The notes beneath the pieces are model-generated. The model did not search any database, was not told the DNA's origin, and worked only from the letters and a program-made list of their open reading frames with translations. From Sipunculus nudus (taxonomy: Eukaryota > Annelida > Sipuncula > Golfingiida > Sipunculidae), in contig JAPPUL010000081.1 of the NCBI GenBank assembly GCA_026874595.1, positions 818,501 through 882,500 of the forward strand: a stretch of 64,000 nucleotides of DNA. The letters run 5' to 3'. Position numbers and translations under genes: made by a program. Positions 8,849 to 18,108 of the stretch are shown here, one piece after another; position 1 is the stretch's first letter, and every line of letters begins with the position of its first letter.

Positions 8849-10153
8849 TTAACAGATTGGGCTAGTGTTCCTTCATATAGTGGCAAACTAGACGGACAAG
8901 GCAAGAAGCTAATAATAAAGTCGTTTAAAGCGGATGCAAGAGGATTAATAAAAGCTATAGGGGAAGGTGGAGAGGTGAAGGATCTTAATATAGAGCTTGG
9001 AGGGGATGTTACTTTTGAAGTGGCCCTTGATATAAGCTACGGAGAGAAAGACGAAGCGGGGATACTTGCAGGTACAAACAAGGGGAAGATAGAAGGGGTA
9101 AAGGTTTCAGGGGGAGGACAGATAAAGCGAGTAAAAATAGGGAAGAATGTATCTGATACGACAGGGGGACTTATAGGAAAGAATGAGAAGACAGGACATA
9201 TATCAAACAGTTCTTCAGAGCTCATGATTGAGGGTGAATACTATGTAGGGGGATTAGTTGCATTGAATATGGGAGGAACAATAGAAGGGAGCTATGCAAA
9301 AGGGGCAGTTAGAACGACTGGAGAATACTCATATATAGGTGGTCTTGTTGGATATAACTGGGATGGGAGTAAAATAGAAGGGAGCTATGCGGAGGGGTCA
9401 GTTTATGCAGATGGAAGATTTGCAAGAGCGGGTGGGCTAATTGGGCATAATAATGGGAGAATAGAAGGAAGCCATGCAAAAGGGTCAGTTACAACAACTA
9501 AAAAGTACTCATATGCAGGCGGACTTGTTGGATATAGCTGGGATCGTAGTAAAATAGAAGGGAGCTATGCAACAGGGGATGTAATTGGGTATGATGCAGG
9601 CGGGCTTGTAGGATGGAATAGGGCAGGAGCTATAACAAAAAGTGGAGCAACAGGGGATGTAAGTGGCTATTATGCGGGAGGACTTGTTGGAGAGAACTTT
9701 TTAGATGGGAGTATAAAAAACAGCTATGCAAAAGGCAATGTATCTGGCTACTATATAGGAGGACTTGTTGGACAGAATGACAGCATAATAGAAAACAGTT
9801 ATGCAACCGGTAATGTGAGTGCATCTGTAAGTAGATCAAGAGCAGGGGGACTTATTGGCCAAAATCGGTTTGACGGCAAAATAAAAAACAGCTATGCAAA
9901 AGGCAATGTATCTAACTACTATTCATATACAGGCGAACTGATAGGAGAGAACTTTTCAAAGAACAATATAGAAAACAGTTTCTGTTTGGCCAGGTCTGGA
10001 CTTAATCCGATTGGGAACGGATATGCCTCAGGGGTAAGAGAGATAGCAACAGCGGCAATTACAGACACAACGTTTACTAATGCAGGCTGGTCAAAAGATG
10101 TGTGGAAGAATTTGGTAGCGGGCCAGTGGCCAAAGCTTAAATGGCAGCCGTAG
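8654..10153 (+). CDS. GLUG-repeat lipoprotein (subfamily B)
   Basis: A 499-residue lipoprotein with signal peptide and lipobox IGCS (Cys at 19), a Gly/Gln-rich spacer (residues 31-45), then a conserved N-terminal domain (FRAKLIANESF ... LDGQGKKLIIKSFKA) shared with the genes at 12837 and 14254. About ten GLUG repeats follow from residue 175, with short Tyr/Gly-rich spacers (for example NSYAKGNVSGYY). It ends in VWKNLVAGQWPKLKWQP. Probably a surface lipoprotein with a beta-helical repeat region. The ribosome binding site AAAGAG lies close before the ATG. A truncated copy of its 5' end lies immediately upstream. Confidence 0.85.
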   Translation: MQNMYLILILTLMVLGIGCSTDNMEYLGLRGEQDRQGGQGEQMPQEQFRAKLIANESFVLKSDIILTDWASVPSYSGKLDGQGKKLIIKSFKADARGLIKAIGEGGEVKDLNIELGGDVTFEVALDISYGEKDEAGILAGTNKGKIEGVKVSGGGQIKRVKIGKNVSDTTGGLIGKNEKTGHISNSSSELMIEGEYYVGGLVALNMGGTIEGSYAKGAVRTTGEYSYIGGLVGYNWDGSKIEGSYAEGSVYADGRFARAGGLIGHNNGRIEGSHAKGSVTTTKKYSYAGGLVGYSWDRSKIEGSYATGDVIGYDAGGLVGWNRAGAITKSGATGDVSGYYAGGLVGENFLDGSIKNSYAKGNVSGYYIGGLVGQNDSIIENSYATGNVSASVSRSRAGGLIGQNRFDGKIKNSYAKGNVSNYYSYTGELIGENFSKNNIENSFCLARSGLNPIGNGYASGVREIATAAITDTTFTNAGWSKDVWKNLVAGQWPKLKWQP

Positions 10154-10740
10154 GCTTACAAAGACGCAGGACATAAAGTCATAGGGCATATAGCCACAGG
10201 GCATAAAGTCATAGGACAAAAGACGCAGGACATAAAGTCATAGGGCAAAAGCCATAGAGCATAAAGTCATAGGACAAAAGACACAGGACATAAAGTCATA
10301 GGACAAAAGACGCAGGACACAAAGTCATAGGACAAAAGACGCAGGACATAAAGTCATAGGGCAAAAGCCATAGAGCATAAAGTCATAGGACAAAAGACAC
10401 AGGACATAAAGTCATAGGACAAAAGACACAGGGCATAAAGTCATAGAACAAAAGCCATAGAGCATAAAGTCATAGGACAAAAGCCATAGAGCATAAAGTC
10501 ATAGGGCAAAAGCCATAGAGCATAAAGTCATAGGGCAAAAGCCATAGGACATAAAGTCATAGGGCAAAAGACGCAGGACATAAAGTCATAGGGCAAAAGA
10601 CGCAGGGCATAAAGTCATAGGGCAAAAGACACAGGGCATAAAGTCATAGGACAAAAGACACAGGGCATAAAGTCATAGGGCAAAAGCCATAGAGCATAAA
10701 GTCATAGGGCAAAAGACGCAGGGCATAAAGTCATACCCCA
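10154..10740. repeat. 29-bp minisatellite, about 19 imperfect units
   Basis: A run of direct repeats with a 29-bp period follows the stop codon, with the core CATAAAGTCATAGGGCAAAA and a variable tail (GACGCAGGG, GCCATAGAG, GACACAGGA). There are no unique spacers, so it is not a CRISPR. Related words (CATAAAGCCGCAG, CATAAAGCCGTAGGGC) occur singly after the GLUG genes ending at 16617 and 18108, so the array seems to be an amplified piece of a common 3' sequence. Confidence 0.92.
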
Positions 10741-11270
10741 TATACCATGACATAGAATATACTAGGCATCCTTTTTTAACTTAAAAGGGCTCTTCTATTT
10801 CTACTAATCCGATAATATTACCCTTCGATTATTACCTCTAAAACAATGTGTAACTAAAAGCTAAATCTACACCATGCCACCATATCGACCATTCATAACA
10901 ACCTCTGCCCTTTCCTTCCCTCTTCACTCCACAGAAAATATAAGCCTATTTATACCCCCACAAACTGCTTCAAATACTTAAACATATATTCTCTCCTAAA
11001 GTGTTCAATATATTTAGTAGATGTTCGAAATATTAAAATGTATTTATTACCTTTAGGTTTATAGCCTCTTTTAGGTTTATAGCCTCTTTTAGGTTTATAG
11101 CCTCTTTTATTTAAAAAAATATTGCGACATAAAATACAGTTTAATTTATAATTGCATTTAATAAGAATTTGATAAGAATTTAAAATAATTGGGATATTAA
11201 CCCCATTGTGATAGTATATATATTATAATGCAATTGTTTTCTTATTTTCTAATATAGTGAGTTCATAAAT
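10741..11270. other. Gene-free AT-rich spacer with hairpin and 18-bp repeat
   Basis: No coding frame is seen. A small hairpin (CCTTTT 10770-10775 with AAAAGG 10783-10788) may end transcription from the gene upstream. An 18-bp unit AGGTTTATAGCCTCTTTT is repeated three times at 11055-11108. The last 100 bases resemble the region before the 6452 gene and should hold the promoter of the next gene. Confidence 0.6.
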
Positions 11271-12617
11271 ATGACAAAAGTCTTTCTAATAACCCTTTTA
11301 CTTATAACTTCTATATTATCAGCTTCTTGTGGTGAGGTCAATACTATTCATTTCCCAGGAGACCTCCTTGAACAAGAAGATGATACTACATGTAAAGATA
11401 AATTAAGCCCAATAAAAGATGAGCAAGGCTTGATAGATATGAAACTAGATGGTCAGTACTGTTTAATAGCAGATTTAACGATAAACGAATGGGACGAAAA
11501 ACAACAGCCTTTTACAGGTACATTTTATGGGAGCGATAGTAAAGGGAACAGGCATACAATAACGATAAACACAATCCAAGGAAACTCATTTATAAAGCAA
11601 ATAGGAGATCAGACAGATGAAGGCAAGAAGGCAACTTTTAAGAACGTAAATATAAATATAACAAACATAAATCCTGATCAGACGGATAACGTAGGAGCGC
11701 TTGCAAGATTAAACTACGGAACTATTGAAAACGTTACACTAACTGTGACAAACGAAATTAGTTCTAATGGCAATATAGGCGGCTTGGTTGCAGTAAACGA
11801 AGGCACAATAAACGATGTAACGTCTTCTGGCAATATAACATTTAATAATAGTAGTGCTGACAACGTCGGAGGCCTTGTTGGGGAGAACAAAGGAACCATA
11901 ACAAACGTAAAGCGTTCTGACAATATAACATTTAATAATAGTAGTGCTGACAACGTCGGAGGCCTTGTTGGGCTTAATAATCCGGCAATTAATACAACAA
12001 CAAGCATCAGTAAGGCTTCTGTTACCAGTGGGAAAATAGATATTCGCTCAGGAGATGTTAGTGTGGGAGGACTTGTTGGACAAACCAAAGGTGGCGGCAT
12101 AAAAGAAAGCTATGCTGATATAGATATAGTCTTTAGAGTAGGAAGTAATATAAGGATAGGTGGCTTTGTAGGAACCCAAGGAGATAACGCGACTGGAGGA
12201 ACAATAAAGAATTGCTATTCAGCTGGGGAACTAAATATAAACTCAACGGTTGGATCAGGAGGAGGCACCCGTCTAGGTGGGTTTGTAGGGCACCAAATAA
12301 AAGGTAGTATATCCTCGAGCTATACTCGTAACACGCTTGTTGACAAGAACAGCCTGCTTAATAATATTAGTGGATCCCTAGGCCATTTTGGAGGACAAGT
12401 AGTTAATAATGCTATATCCAACTCTTATTATGTTACAATTCATGATGAGATTAACAAGGAGCTCGGTGCGGGTATTATTAATCAATATAATCTTCAAAAA
12501 GTGCAAGTAGCTAATGGCAAGCCAACTAGCGATTTGACTTATCTTAACGACCCTAGTGCGCCAGCATGGAATATTAAATCCGGCCAGTGGCCAACGCTTA
12601 TAAACAATCCTGAATAA
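11271..12617 (+). CDS. GLUG-repeat lipoprotein (subfamily A)
   Basis: The 448-residue product is closest to the 6452 gene: lipoprotein signal peptide with lipobox SASC, then NTIHFPGDLLE. About seven GLUG units begin near residue 160. A 90-bp block (about 11815-11909 and 11920-11968) is repeated almost exactly, giving two copies of an Asn-Ile-Thr-Phe-Asn-Asn-Ser-Ser stretch. It ends in QWPTLINNPE, a variant of the family C-terminal motif shared with the next gene, while the N-terminus belongs to the other subfamily. This mix suggests that 3' ends have been exchanged between paralogues. Role: probable exposed lipoprotein, ligand unknown. Confidence 0.85.
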   Translation: MTKVFLITLLLITSILSASCGEVNTIHFPGDLLEQEDDTTCKDKLSPIKDEQGLIDMKLDGQYCLIADLTINEWDEKQQPFTGTFYGSDSKGNRHTITINTIQGNSFIKQIGDQTDEGKKATFKNVNINITNINPDQTDNVGALARLNYGTIENVTLTVTNEISSNGNIGGLVAVNEGTINDVTSSGNITFNNSSADNVGGLVGENKGTITNVKRSDNITFNNSSADNVGGLVGLNNPAINTTTSISKASVTSGKIDIRSGDVSVGGLVGQTKGGGIKESYADIDIVFRVGSNIRIGGFVGTQGDNATGGTIKNCYSAGELNINSTVGSGGGTRLGGFVGHQIKGSISSSYTRNTLVDKNSLLNNISGSLGHFGGQVVNNAISNSYYVTIHDEINKELGAGIINQYNLQKVQVANGKPTSDLTYLNDPSAPAWNIKSGQWPTLINNPE

Positions 12618-12836
12618 TAGACAGCCATAGACTAACCATACCAAAGTATCTAGTATATCTTTTTTTACCTTTTTTTACCTTTTTTTACCTTTTTTTCTTT
12701 GCATTATGAAATAGCCTTAATCCCTATTATGTATATAATACAGTGCGTTTGTTGGCTAAACCTCAAAGATAATTCACTTGCCTTATAATACATAAGTATC
12801 TAATATATAGTAATATAACAACGAGGAGGATTAAAG
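12618..12836 (+). promoter_or_regulatory. Intergenic module duplicated before two GLUG genes
   Basis: This 220-base spacer is almost identical to 14034-14253. It includes the end of the upstream gene, a 10-bp T-tract repeat (TTTTTTTACC, four units from 12659), two TATAAT hexamers (12734 and 12784) and a strong ribosome binding site GAGGAGG (12823-12829). Changes in the T-tract repeat could alter transcription. A matching -35 box is not obvious. Confidence 0.55.
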
Positions 12837-14033
12837 ATGAAAAACATGTATTTAATACTAATCTTAGCTATTACGATGATGGGGCTTGGCTGTGCTAATA
12901 CGGACGGAACAGAAGTTCCCCGCCAGGAAGGGTCAGGCAAACAAAAGCCAGCAGAACCAGAAGGACAAGGAACAGCAGGACCAGAAGGACAAGGAACAGC
13001 AGGACCAGAAGGACAAGGAACAGCAGGACCAGAAGGACAAGGAACAGCAGGACCAAAGCAAACGTTAACACCGCAGCAGGAGTTTAGGGAAAAGCTTGTG
13101 GCTCATGAGAGTTTTTCTTTAACAAACGACCTTACATTAGAGAGGTGGGAGATGGTTTTGGAGTATAGAGGGAAGCTGGATGGGAAAGACAAGAAGCTAA
13201 TAATAAAGTCGTTTAAAGCTGGAGCGCAAGGGTTAATAAGCGAGATAGGCGAAGGTGGAGGGGTGAAGGATCTTAATATAGAGCTTAAAGAAGATGTTAC
13301 TTTTGAAGCGGACCCAGATGCAAGATACGAAGATCTAGACGCAGCAGGAGTACTTGCAGCAGTAAACAAAGGAAAAGTAGAAGGAGTAAAAATAACATCA
13401 ACAGGGACTGTAAAAGTAAAAAGCGAAAATACTAATGCTGGCTCAAGCACAGGTGGACTTATAGGAAAGAACGAAGGAAGCGTAACAAAGTGCTCATCAT
13501 CGGTTGCGGTTGAAGGAAGATTAGTTGCAGGTGGTCTTGTTGGAAATAATCAAGGAGAGATAAAAGAAAGCTATGCAACTGGTAATGTATCTAGTGTATC
13601 TAGGGATTCAGATGCAGGTGGTCTTGTTGGAAAGAATATTGGCCCACAATCCAAAATAGAAAACAGCTATTATACAAGTGGAAATGTTGAAGGAACAACC
13701 CGTGTCGGCGGGCTTATTGGACGTAATACCGGGGAAATAAACAAGTGTTATTCAAATGCACAAGAAGTAAAATCAACTGAAGCTCAGGATAAGCTTGGTA
13801 GATTCGCTGGTTATAACATTAACATGATAAGCAATAGTTTCGTAATGGCAATAAAGTCTCTAACAAAAGATATAGGTTCGGGAAAATCTAATGGCGTAAC
13901 GACAATAGCCGATATTACAGATATTACAACAGCTACATTTACTGATTGGGCCGAAGAAAAAGACGCCGACGGTAAAGCCGTCTGGGAGATTGAAAAAGGC
14001 AAGTGGCCAAAGCTTAAAAACAATCCTGAATAA
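12837..14033 (+). CDS. GLUG-repeat lipoprotein with Gly/Pro-rich spacer (subfamily B)
   Basis: A 398-residue lipoprotein (lipobox LGCA, Cys at about 19). After the lipobox, four copies of an 8-residue unit EGQGTAGP, encoded by a 24-bp tandem repeat (about 12957-13052), form a flexible stalk. The shared N-terminal domain (FREKLVAHESF ... LDGKDKKLIIKSFKA) follows, then about five GLUG repeats and the WPKLKNNPE end. The domain after the stalk is nearly identical in DNA to the second half of the next gene. Probably an exposed lipoprotein; unit number in the stalk is likely variable because 24 bp keeps the frame. Confidence 0.85.
   Translation: MKNMYLILILAITMMGLGCANTDGTEVPRQEGSGKQKPAEPEGQGTAGPEGQGTAGPEGQGTAGPEGQGTAGPKQTLTPQQEFREKLVAHESFSLTNDLTLERWEMVLEYRGKLDGKDKKLIIKSFKAGAQGLISEIGEGGGVKDLNIELKEDVTFEADPDARYEDLDAAGVLAAVNKGKVEGVKITSTGTVKVKSENTNAGSSTGGLIGKNEGSVTKCSSSVAVEGRLVAGGLVGNNQGEIKESYATGNVSSVSRDSDAGGLVGKNIGPQSKIENSYYTSGNVEGTTRVGGLIGRNTGEINKCYSNAQEVKSTEAQDKLGRFAGYNINMISNSFVMAIKSLTKDIGSGKSNGVTTIADITDITTATFTDWAEEKDADGKAVWEIEKGKWPKLKNNPE
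12957..13052 (+). repeat. 24-bp in-frame tandem repeat
   Basis: The unit GAAGGACAAGGAACAGCAGG plus ACCA is present four times, coding for EGQGTAGP. Copy-number change would lengthen or shorten the stalk without a frameshift. Confidence 0.9.
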
Positions 14034-14253
14034 TAGACAGCCATAGACTAACCATACCAAAGTATCTAGTATATCTTTTTTTACCTTTTTTTACCTTTTT
14101 TCTACCTTTTTTTCTTTGCATTATGAAATAGCCTTAATCCCTATTATGTATATAATACAGTGCGTTTGTTGGCTAAACCTCAAAGATAATTCACTTGCCT
14201 TATAATACATAAGTATCTAGTATGTATTAATATATCAACGAGGAGGATTAAAA
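14034..14253 (+). promoter_or_regulatory. Second copy of the GLUG intergenic module
   Basis: Nearly identical to 12618-12836, including the poly-T repeat, TATAAT hexamers and GAGGAGG ribosome binding site (14240-14246). The poly-T part differs by a small rearrangement (CTACC instead of ACC), which shows that this tract changes. Confidence 0.6.
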
Positions 14254-16617
14254 ATGAAAAACATGTATTTACTAATCTTATCGATTATGGTGCTGGTTAG
14301 TTGTACAACGGACAACATCGAGTACTTAGGACTGACGGGGCCGCAGGATAGGCAAGCGGGAGAAGGGCAGGCAATGAGTCAAGATCAGTTCAAGGCAAAG
14401 CTTAAAGCAAACGAGAGTTTTGTTTTAACTAACGATCTTACCTTAGAGGACTGGGAGAGCATAAGAACTGATTTTATCGGGACTTTAGATGGGGGAGGTC
14501 ATAAGATAACAATAAAGTCATTTAAGAGCGGCTCGGTTGGGCTACTAAATAAATTAGGAGCAGGTGGAAAGATAAAAGATCTGACTTTAGAGCTTGACAC
14601 AACGCTTCAGCTTAGTAACAAATATGGAGGGGTTTTAGCGGCTTACAACTCAGGGCTTATAGAAAGGGTTAAAATAATCGGCAGCGGGAAGATAATTCAT
14701 TCAAGAGAACAGGGTGCAATAGGTGGCCTTGTTGGAAAGAACGAGGCAGCTGGCAGGATAAAGCAATCTTCATCATCTGTTGGGCTTGAGGGCGAGGTAC
14801 CGGCTGGAGGGCTTGTTGGAGAGAACGAGGGAGGTATAGAAGAAAGCTATTCAACGGGAGATGTTGTAGGAATGACGTGGATAGGAGGCTTTGCGGGAGT
14901 TAATAAAGGGGATATAAAAAACAGCTATTCAACGGGATCGGTTAGAGGGAAAGGAGCTTATCAGCGGGTAGGCGGGTTTGTTGGATACATAAGAGGAGTT
15001 ATAGAGAATTGCTATTCCCGAGCAGAAAATGTAGAAGGAGCTGGAGTTGATGTAGCTGTTGGGCGGTTTGCGGGAGAGATAGAAGGTGTTAGCTCAGAGA
15101 CGGGAGTGGATTATAGCAATAAACTAAAAAACAATTTTGTAATGGAAATATCGTCGCCAACAAAGGATATTGGGATAGGAAGCTCATCTTTGCTAAGGGC
15201 ATTAAAGACAGAAGAGATGAGGGCAACTACATTTAGTTCTAAAGGCTGGTCAGACGCTGTGTGGATATTTGGACCAAAGAAGTGGCCAGAATTTGTATGG
15301 CAAAGTGATGTAGGAAGTCCTGGAGTAGGACCTATAAAGCCTAAAGAGATGACTCAAAAGGAGTTTAGGGAAAAGCTTGTGGCTCATGAGAGTTTTGCAT
15401 TGACAAACGACCTTACATTAGAGAACTGGGAGATGGTTTTGGAGTATAGAGGGAAGCTGGATGGGAAAGACAAGAAGCTAATAATAAAGTCGTTTAAAGG
15501 AGCTGATGCCAGAGGGTTAATAAAGGAGATAGGCGAAGGTGGAGGGGTGAAGGATCTTAATATAGAGCTTAAAGAAGATGTTACTTTTGAAGCGGACCCA
15601 GATGCAAGATACGAAGATCTAGACGCAGCAGGATTACTTGCAGCTTTTAACAAAGGGCAGGTAGAAGGGGTAAAGGTTTTAGGTTCTGGCAAAGTAAACC
15701 GAGTAAAAAAGAATGCGTGGAATACGACAGGAGGACTAATTGGAAAGAATGAAAAGACAGGCCATGTAAAAGGGAGCTCATCCGAGCTTGTGGTTAAGGG
15801 AAAGGGCTTTGTCGGCGGTCTGGTTGGAATGAACGAGGGCAAAATAGAAAACAGCTATGCAGAAGGAGATGTTGAGGGAGATTACTATGTCGGCGGTCTG
15901 GTTGGATATAACAACTATAGAGACACAATAGAAAACAGCTATGCAACCGGAGCTGTTACAGGCACAGGGCACTCTGTCGGCGGTCTGGTTGGATATAACT
16001 TGGGCGGCACTATAACAAACAGCTATGCAACCGGAGCTGTTAAGGGAGAGGAGGAGGTCGGCGGTCTGGTTGGAGAGAACTGGGGCAAAATAGAAGGAAG
16101 CCATGCAGAAGGAGCTGTTGAGGGAGATTACTATGTCGGCGGTCTGGTTGGATTTAACTACTGGGACGGCACTATAACAAACAGCTATGCAACCGGAGCT
16201 GTTACGGGCACAGGGCACTCTGTCGGCGGTCTGGTTGGAGAGAACTGGGGCAAAATAGAAAACAGCTATGCAACCGGAGCTGTTACGGGCACAGGGAGCA
16301 ATGTCGGCGGTCTGGTTGGAAGTAACGGGGGCGGCACTATAACAAACAGCTATGCAACCGGAGCTGTTACGGGAAGATACTACGATGTCGGCGGTCTGGT
16401 TGGAAGGAACGGGGGCAGCGGCAAAATAGAAAACAGTTTCTGTTTGGACAGGGGTCTTAATCCAGTCGGACTTAACGACGGCGGAACCGTTTCAGGAGTA
16501 AGAAAGATAGCAACAGCGGCAATTACAGCAAATACCTTTACTTATGCAGGCTGGTCAAGCTCTGTGTGGAAGAATTTGGTAGCGAGGCAGTGGCCAAAGC
16601 TTGCTTGGCAGCCGTAG
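14254..16617 (+). CDS. Large double-unit GLUG lipoprotein
   Basis: At 787 residues this is the longest family member. Residues 1-350 form one complete unit: signal peptide (lipobox LVSC), N-terminal domain, about five repeats and a family end motif (VWIFGPKKWPEFVW). Residues 365-787 form a second unit without a signal peptide: N-terminal domain almost identical to the 12837 gene, then about nine GLUG repeats with nearly identical DNA (GTCGGCGGTCTGGTTGGA), ending in QWPKLAWQP. The gene therefore looks like a fusion of two paralogues. Its 81-bp repeat DNA is shared with the next gene. Probably lipid-anchored and exposed; function unknown. Confidence 0.85.
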   Translation: MKNMYLLILSIMVLVSCTTDNIEYLGLTGPQDRQAGEGQAMSQDQFKAKLKANESFVLTNDLTLEDWESIRTDFIGTLDGGGHKITIKSFKSGSVGLLNKLGAGGKIKDLTLELDTTLQLSNKYGGVLAAYNSGLIERVKIIGSGKIIHSREQGAIGGLVGKNEAAGRIKQSSSSVGLEGEVPAGGLVGENEGGIEESYSTGDVVGMTWIGGFAGVNKGDIKNSYSTGSVRGKGAYQRVGGFVGYIRGVIENCYSRAENVEGAGVDVAVGRFAGEIEGVSSETGVDYSNKLKNNFVMEISSPTKDIGIGSSSLLRALKTEEMRATTFSSKGWSDAVWIFGPKKWPEFVWQSDVGSPGVGPIKPKEMTQKEFREKLVAHESFALTNDLTLENWEMVLEYRGKLDGKDKKLIIKSFKGADARGLIKEIGEGGGVKDLNIELKEDVTFEADPDARYEDLDAAGLLAAFNKGQVEGVKVLGSGKVNRVKKNAWNTTGGLIGKNEKTGHVKGSSSELVVKGKGFVGGLVGMNEGKIENSYAEGDVEGDYYVGGLVGYNNYRDTIENSYATGAVTGTGHSVGGLVGYNLGGTITNSYATGAVKGEEEVGGLVGENWGKIEGSHAEGAVEGDYYVGGLVGFNYWDGTITNSYATGAVTGTGHSVGGLVGENWGKIENSYATGAVTGTGSNVGGLVGSNGGGTITNSYATGAVTGRYYDVGGLVGRNGGSGKIENSFCLDRGLNPVGLNDGGTVSGVRKIATAAITANTFTYAGWSSSVWKNLVARQWPKLAWQP

Positions 16618-16989
16618 ACTGGCATAAAGCCCTAGGGCATAAAGCCGCAGTTACATAAAGCCGTAGGGCATAAAAACCATAGGCTGAAAATAATATAGTA
16701 GGCATTTTTTTATAAGTTAAAAAGGTGCTTACTATTTTATACTAATACTTTTCTCATATAGAACCCTCCCCTTCAATCTATTGCTAATGCTTTATGCCAA
16801 CAAGCTATCTTCAATATCACTAAGTCTTGACACAAATACAAAGACGAAGACATTAGGAAAGTCAAAAACACTTAAAAATACAAAATAGTTCAAATTTTAA
16901 TTAAATTTTTGACAATATATATATATTGATATCCTTTATATAAAAAAATCTTACTGTTTTTTATTACAAAATGCGTTATCTTTAATGTT
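16618..16989 (+). terminator. 3' hairpin and spacer after the double-unit GLUG gene
   Basis: Contains CATAAAGCC words related to the 29-bp minisatellite, then a hairpin with arms ATAGTAGGCA (16695-16704) and TGCTTACTAT (16726-16735), one G-U pair included. It matches the hairpins at 8102 and 18183. The rest is AT-rich and gene-free and should include the promoter of the next gene. Confidence 0.6.
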
Positions 16990-18108
16990 ATGTATATAAG
17001 GACTATTGGCTACTTATTAGGTATCGTTATACTCTCAAGCTGTTATGAGAATGGGCTAAACAGCATCAAAATAGAGATCCCGAAGCAGAAGCCGAAGGAG
17101 GAATGTCTAAAAATAGGTTCATTGAAAGAATTGTATAATGATAAGTATAAGGCTGCTGTTAAGAATGCTCCTTGCTTCGAATACATAGCAAATGGGCCAA
17201 TTCCTACATTAACCACCGAAATAGACGGACAGAATAAGATTTTATATATAAAGAAACTAGAAGGTCCGCTAATAGGTACCATAGATGGGAGAGTAAAAAA
17301 TCTTAAAATAAAGCTTGTCAATAGCAAAAACCAAAAGATAACCGGGAGCATACTTGCAACCCAAAATCAACGAAAAATAGAAAACGTAACGATAGACGGT
17401 GGCGGCGCAATCATTACTGCTGATGATGATGCGAGTCGGTTTATAGGAGGATTAGTCTCGATAAATCAAGGCACGATAAATAATGCAACTATTAAAAATA
17501 TATCATTCAGTTGCTCCTCCAGCACAAACGCTATAGGCGGACTTGTTGGGCAAAACGATAACAATAATATATCTAATAGCAAAGCTCTAAATGTAAATAT
17601 ATCATGTGACTCCTCCACCACAGATTTACCTATAGGTGGGCTCGTTGGAAAGAACGTGGGCAGCAGCGCCACTATAACAAACAGCTATGCAACCGGAGCT
17701 GTTACGGGCACAGGGAGCAATGTCGGCGGTCTGGTTGGATGGAACGGGAGCACAATAGAAAACAGCTATGCAACCGGAGCTGTTACGGGCACAGGGAGCA
17801 ATGTCGGCGGTCTGGTTGGATGGAACGGGAGCACAATAGAAAACAGCTATGCAACCGGAGCTGTTACGGGCACAGGGCACTCTGTCGGCGGTCTGGTTGG
17901 ATGGAACAGGGGCGGCAGCACTATAACAAACAGTTTCTGTTTGGACAGGTCGGCTATTAATGCTGTCGGGAGCGGAAGTGCTTCTGGGGTAAGAAAGATA
18001 GCAACAGCGACAATTACAGCAAATACGTTTACTAATGCAGGCTGGTCAAGCTCTTTTTGGAAGAATTTGGTAGCGGGCCAGTGGCCAAAGCTTAAATGGC
18101 AGCCGTAG
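16990..18108 (+). CDS. GLUG-repeat lipoprotein with 81-bp identical repeats
   Basis: A 372-residue product with a signal peptide and lipobox SSC (Cys at 18). The N-terminal 120 residues are unlike subfamilies A and B. Three GLUG units (from about residue 230) are encoded by an 81-bp direct repeat with starts at 17680, 17761 and 17842. This DNA is the same as repeats of the 14254 gene (about 16180-16390), so sequence has moved between the two. The end VAGQWPKLKWQP matches the 8654 gene. The gene is a mosaic of a private N-terminus and shared repeats. No clear ribosome binding site is seen before the ATG. Confidence 0.82.
   Translation: MYIRTIGYLLGIVILSSCYENGLNSIKIEIPKQKPKEECLKIGSLKELYNDKYKAAVKNAPCFEYIANGPIPTLTTEIDGQNKILYIKKLEGPLIGTIDGRVKNLKIKLVNSKNQKITGSILATQNQRKIENVTIDGGGAIITADDDASRFIGGLVSINQGTINNATIKNISFSCSSSTNAIGGLVGQNDNNNISNSKALNVNISCDSSTTDLPIGGLVGKNVGSSATITNSYATGAVTGTGSNVGGLVGWNGSTIENSYATGAVTGTGSNVGGLVGWNGSTIENSYATGAVTGTGHSVGGLVGWNRGGSTITNSFCLDRSAINAVGSGSASGVRKIATATITANTFTNAGWSSSFWKNLVAGQWPKLKWQP
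17680..17922 (+). repeat. 81-bp tandem repeat, three units, shared with the 14254 gene
   Basis: Each unit encodes 27 residues beginning NSYATGAVTGTG and ending in GGLVGWN plus linker. Units at 17680 and 17761 look identical; the third differs by GGGCACTCT for GGGAGCAAT. The same block, with the same third-unit variant, occurs in the gene at 14254-16617. Confidence 0.9.

Noticed and set aside
10154-10740. CRISPR-like array
   Set aside because: The 29-bp period is continuous with no unique spacers, and no cas gene is in the window; it is a minisatellite.
12886-13068. Second frame with EQQDQKDK repeats inside the GLUG gene
   Set aside because: It is the shifted reading of the 24-bp repeat that codes for EGQGTAGP; no ribosome binding site or family match.
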